Below, in pieces: positions 61,901 through 64,000 of a DNA stretch of 64,000 nt. The stretch is from Tritrichomonas musculus (Eukaryota > Parabasalia > Tritrichomonadida > Tritrichomonadidae), in assembly GCA_039105265.1 (NCBI GenBank), contig JAPFFF010000051.1, positions 310,001 through 374,000 on the forward strand. Reading direction: 5' to 3'. The first letter of the stretch is position 1. Each line of letters begins with the position of its first letter. The translations under genes and the position numbers were made by a program. Below the pieces are notes generated by a model, which had not been told where the DNA came from, made no database searches, and saw only the letters and a program-made list of their open reading frames with translations.

Positions 61901-62652
61901 TAACTTCATTAAATCAGTTGATTTTTGACTTTATTAATTTTGCTAAATATGAAATGTAATTTAAAAAAAATTAATTGCAAATTTCATTAAAAATCATTTA
62001 AGTTGAAATTGAATAAAATATTCAAAAATTGAAATCTTATTGAATTTTTTGGCAAGAATTTCATTCAAAATTTTGATAAAAAACAGAATTTAATATTAAT
62101 CTTTGAAACTATATTATAATACTTAATTTGTAATTTTATTAAATCTAAATTATTTTAAAATGCTTTGAAGATTGATATCAAGTTTGTCACACGCTAACAA
62201 TTCTTTTATAATTTCCATATTTTGCTTTTCACATGCAATATGTAAAGCTGACTTATTAAAAAAAATTTATAAGAATTTTATTAAATGATAAATATAATTT
62301 CATTAAAATAATCTAAAAAAACTTTATTGAATACAAAAAAATTGAATTCTATTCAAAAAAAATTAAGTAAAATGCTATTTGAGAAAATCAATTGTAATTT
62401 GATTAAAACAAAATATTAATGAAACATTATTTCAAAAAATTAGAATTAGAAACATCATTAATAAATTCGAGTAAAAACTGAATTAAATTTAATAAAGAAT
62501 TTTATTGAAAAAAAAATTGATTTGAAATCTTATGAAAAAAAAACGTGACTTGAAATGCTCAAAATATTAACATTAACCTTATCGCATGACAATAAAAGCT
62601 GAACAATTTCCATATTGCCATTTTCAACAGCAGAGTGCAAAACTGTCTTATG
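58904..62652 (-). CDS. Ten further ankyrin modules and an acidic C-terminus, split by spacers
   Basis: Going along the minus strand, open 33-codon modules lie at 62554-62652, 62159-62257, 61764-61862, 61362-61460, 61045-61143, 60646-60744, 60300-60398, 59821-59919, 59473-59571 and 59106-59204 (each 99 bp). They read (H/N)KTALHIAVExGNxxIVKLLLxxxxxDVNxxxI, for example NKTALHIAVEEGKEDIVKLL and HKTALHIAVERGNVEMVKLL. None contains a stop. The last piece (about 59035 to the TAG at 58904) reads KPAELTKDDFILALFNSLK, then an acidic Glu/Asp/Lys tail, a believable C-terminus. Spacers between modules are 67-380 bp. Whether they are removed from RNA is unproven; module conservation suggests yes. Confidence 0.55.
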
Positions 62653-62825
62653 AATATTTTTTTTTAAATTTCATTTAAAAAAAGTATTCAAAATTTCATT
62701 GAAAAATTTGAATGAAAATTTGATTGAAATTTTTGATAGGAAATTGAATTCAAAAAAAATGACTTTGTAATTTTATTTGAAATAAATCAAATCAAAACTA
62801 TATAAAAAAAATTATATTGTTATAA
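59036..62825. repeat. Inter-module spacers built from a degenerate 24-27 bp tandem unit
   Basis: Spacers lie at 62653-62825, 62258-62553, 61863-62158, 61461-61763, 61144-61361, 60745-61044, 60399-60645, 59920-60299, 59572-59820, 59205-59472 and about 59036-59105. On the plus strand they repeat a unit like TTTGAAATTTTATGAAA plus an A/T run. Its left half (TTGAAAT) equals the sequence at module 3' borders, and its right half (TTATGAAA) the sequence at module 5' borders. There is no shared GT donor and no ACTAACACACAG acceptor; most lengths are not multiples of three. Confidence 0.7.
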
Positions 62826-63896
62826 AACTATTGTTGAGTTAACATTGATATTATCATCTTTCAAAAGAATTTGAACAAGTGGGAAATAACCGTACTGGCA
62901 CAAATCGAAAAATGCAGATTCATTTATACATTCCTTATCCATATATTCAAAATTGTAATATTTCAAACAAGTTGAAAAATACTTTGAAAGTTTTTTATCT
63001 TCAATTTCGTTCAGAATTTCATTTGCAATTTCGTGATGATGACATTTGACTGCCTCTCTGAAGCATTCCTCGTAAGTACTGTCTTCTGGCATGATTTTGC
63101 TTGTTTCTAAAACATGGAGGAACTCTGGATTCTTGCCGTGTATCGCATAGAGATATAGAGAAGGGGTCAGCTCAATGTGATTCATGTACAAATAGTGGAA
63201 AATTTTCGTTGAGCCAAAAAATGCTGAATATTCAATCAACGAAGGTGTCCTGTGAACCAGATAAGGGTTTGTTTCGAAAATTGAAGGCTGTATCGTTGAT
63301 GTTAATGAAATGTTGTTCTTTTTGACAAATTCCATGAACTCGTCAATTGAATTGTTTCTTATCAATTCGTAAAGAGGATTTTCGTTGACTTCATTCTCCC
63401 TCTTCTCTTCGAAATTTTCAGGGATTTCTTGCTGTATCTCTTCAATCATATCTTCACTGAGAAACGGTTTTAATTCTGGGAAAAAATACTGAGGATATTT
63501 GGCCGTTTTGAAATCTTTTTCTGTAAGAGTGGCTACAATGGAACGATCAACTGTCACTAACTTTTGGTCAAAGAGGTATAAAAGAATTTTTCGGTTGTTG
63601 TGAAAAACACTGAAAATTTCGAAGTTAGTAAAATATTGTTTAATTTGTGTCTTGAAAAGATCTAATATTTGATATAACTTCTTGAAAAAGTTTGGACCAC
63701 GGTGATAGTTCATTGAAATCTTAGAAAGAAGATATAGAACCGATTTAAGTTCGTGTTGATTTTCTTGAATTTTATTATGCTCAAATAAGTGGTTAAGATT
63801 GAGATAATTATCTTGATCATTTTCATCTGTTCCAATAAATGTTAGTATGCTATTTTGAATAGCTTTCATTTTCTCTAAATAGCTTTGGATTTCCAT
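62820..63896 (-). CDS. DUF3447-type N-terminal exon of an interrupted ankyrin gene
   Basis: 358 residues from the ATG at 63896 (the frame's upstream TTG is not a likely start). The head (1-325) is the DUF3447-like region shared with the 55136 gene. It is followed by one ankyrin repeat, NESAFFDLCQYGYFPLVQIL then LKDDNINVNSTIV, exactly 33 residues long. The frame then meets a stop only two codons later, at the edge of an AT-rich spacer. Ending precisely at a repeat boundary suggests that the protein is meant to continue into the ankyrin modules downstream on the same strand (58904-62652) rather than stop here. Ankyrin arrays bind partner proteins; the target is unknown. Confidence 0.85.
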   Translation of the reverse strand: MEIQSYLEKMKAIQNSILTFIGTDENDQDNYLNLNHLFEHNKIQENQHELKSVLYLLSKISMNYHRGPNFFKKLYQILDLFKTQIKQYFTNFEIFSVFHNNRKILLYLFDQKLVTVDRSIVATLTEKDFKTAKYPQYFFPELKPFLSEDMIEEIQQEIPENFEEKRENEVNENPLYELIRNNSIDEFMEFVKKNNISLTSTIQPSIFETNPYLVHRTPSLIEYSAFFGSTKIFHYLYMNHIELTPSLYLYAIHGKNPEFLHVLETSKIMPEDSTYEECFREAVKCHHHEIANEILNEIEDKKLSKYFSTCLKYYNFEYMDKECINESAFFDLCQYGYFPLVQILLKDDNINVNSTIVL

Positions 63897-64000
63897 TTGT
63901 ATAAAAAAAAATTGAATTACTATCAATTTAAATTAAATTCAATTTAAAATTTGCATATAAAACGGTTAATATAAGAAAAAACAAATTGAAAATTACTTTA

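Noticed and set aside
58904-62652. Regularly spaced modules resembling a CRISPR-like array
   Set aside because: The repeated pieces are coding ankyrin modules that differ from one another, the spacers are degenerate repeats, and the genome is eukaryotic.
1-64000. Canonical trichomonad introns (GTAYGT...ACTAACACACAG)
   Set aside because: I found no copy of the conserved 12-nt acceptor by eye; only weak variants near 5060 were considered.

Overview
The window looks like a parabasalid genome, closest in character to Tritrichomonas foetus or Trichomonas. The evidence is family content, not a database match. Intergenic DNA is very AT-rich, and most genes are single uninterrupted ORFs with almost no 5' leader. 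The gene families are ones expanded in trichomonads: TKL-type kinases with discoidin-like (F5/8-C) tails, a Sel1-repeat kinase, BTB/F5-8-C proteins, BspA-type leucine-rich repeats, DUF3447/ankyrin proteins, LRR-PP2C, a mariner element and adenylyl-cyclase debris. A GH2 beta-galactosidase is probably of bacterial origin.

Layout. 1-2067: decayed SecA-like helicase gene and a stray F5/8-C tail. 2315-6030: divergent Rab GTPase and TBC (RabGAP) genes that share a promoter-like motif. 6399-10978: FG-nucleoporin-like protein and a SANT/U-box-like protein with an E2F-type site at its start. 11797-12411: SAP/HeH-like membrane protein. 12743-12987: MITE. 13136-17923: LRR-PP2C phosphatase and an SCP/FCP-type phosphatase. 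18203-19340: a tRNA and a BspA pseudogene. 19657-31378: kinase with F5/8-C tail, TMEM181/Wntless-like seven-TM protein, giant coiled-coil protein, tRNA-His, BTB-F5/8-C protein and ceramide synthase. 32844-37278: two kinases. 37330-38163: second MITE. 38633-40198: unknown protein. 40558-47700: gene graveyard holding a mariner with two further elements nested inside it, then a rearranged cyclase pseudogene. 48809-54767: beta-sandwich protein and beta-galactosidase. 54972-58847: tRNA-Glu, DUF3447-BspA fusion, kinase and second tRNA-His. 58904-63896: an ankyrin gene in pieces.

The strongest candidate for something undescribed is 58904-63896 (minus strand). An intact N-terminal reading frame ends exactly at a 33-residue ankyrin boundary. 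Ten more ankyrin modules follow, at least eight of them exactly 99 bp with no internal stop. They are separated by AT-rich spacers of about 67-380 bp. The spacers are degenerate tandem repeats of a roughly 24-27 bp unit that joins the two module borders. They are mostly not multiples of three, contain stops, and lack a common GT...AG. Either the gene is assembled by unusual splicing, or this is a strikingly regular way for an ankyrin gene to be built or to decay.

The second notable point is the Rab/TBC pair. A GTPase and a probable GTPase-activating protein are transcribed divergently, each beginning with the same 22-nt element (core GCCAACTTTACCCTTAA). This argues for co-regulation and exposes a candidate short first exon and intron in the TBC gene.
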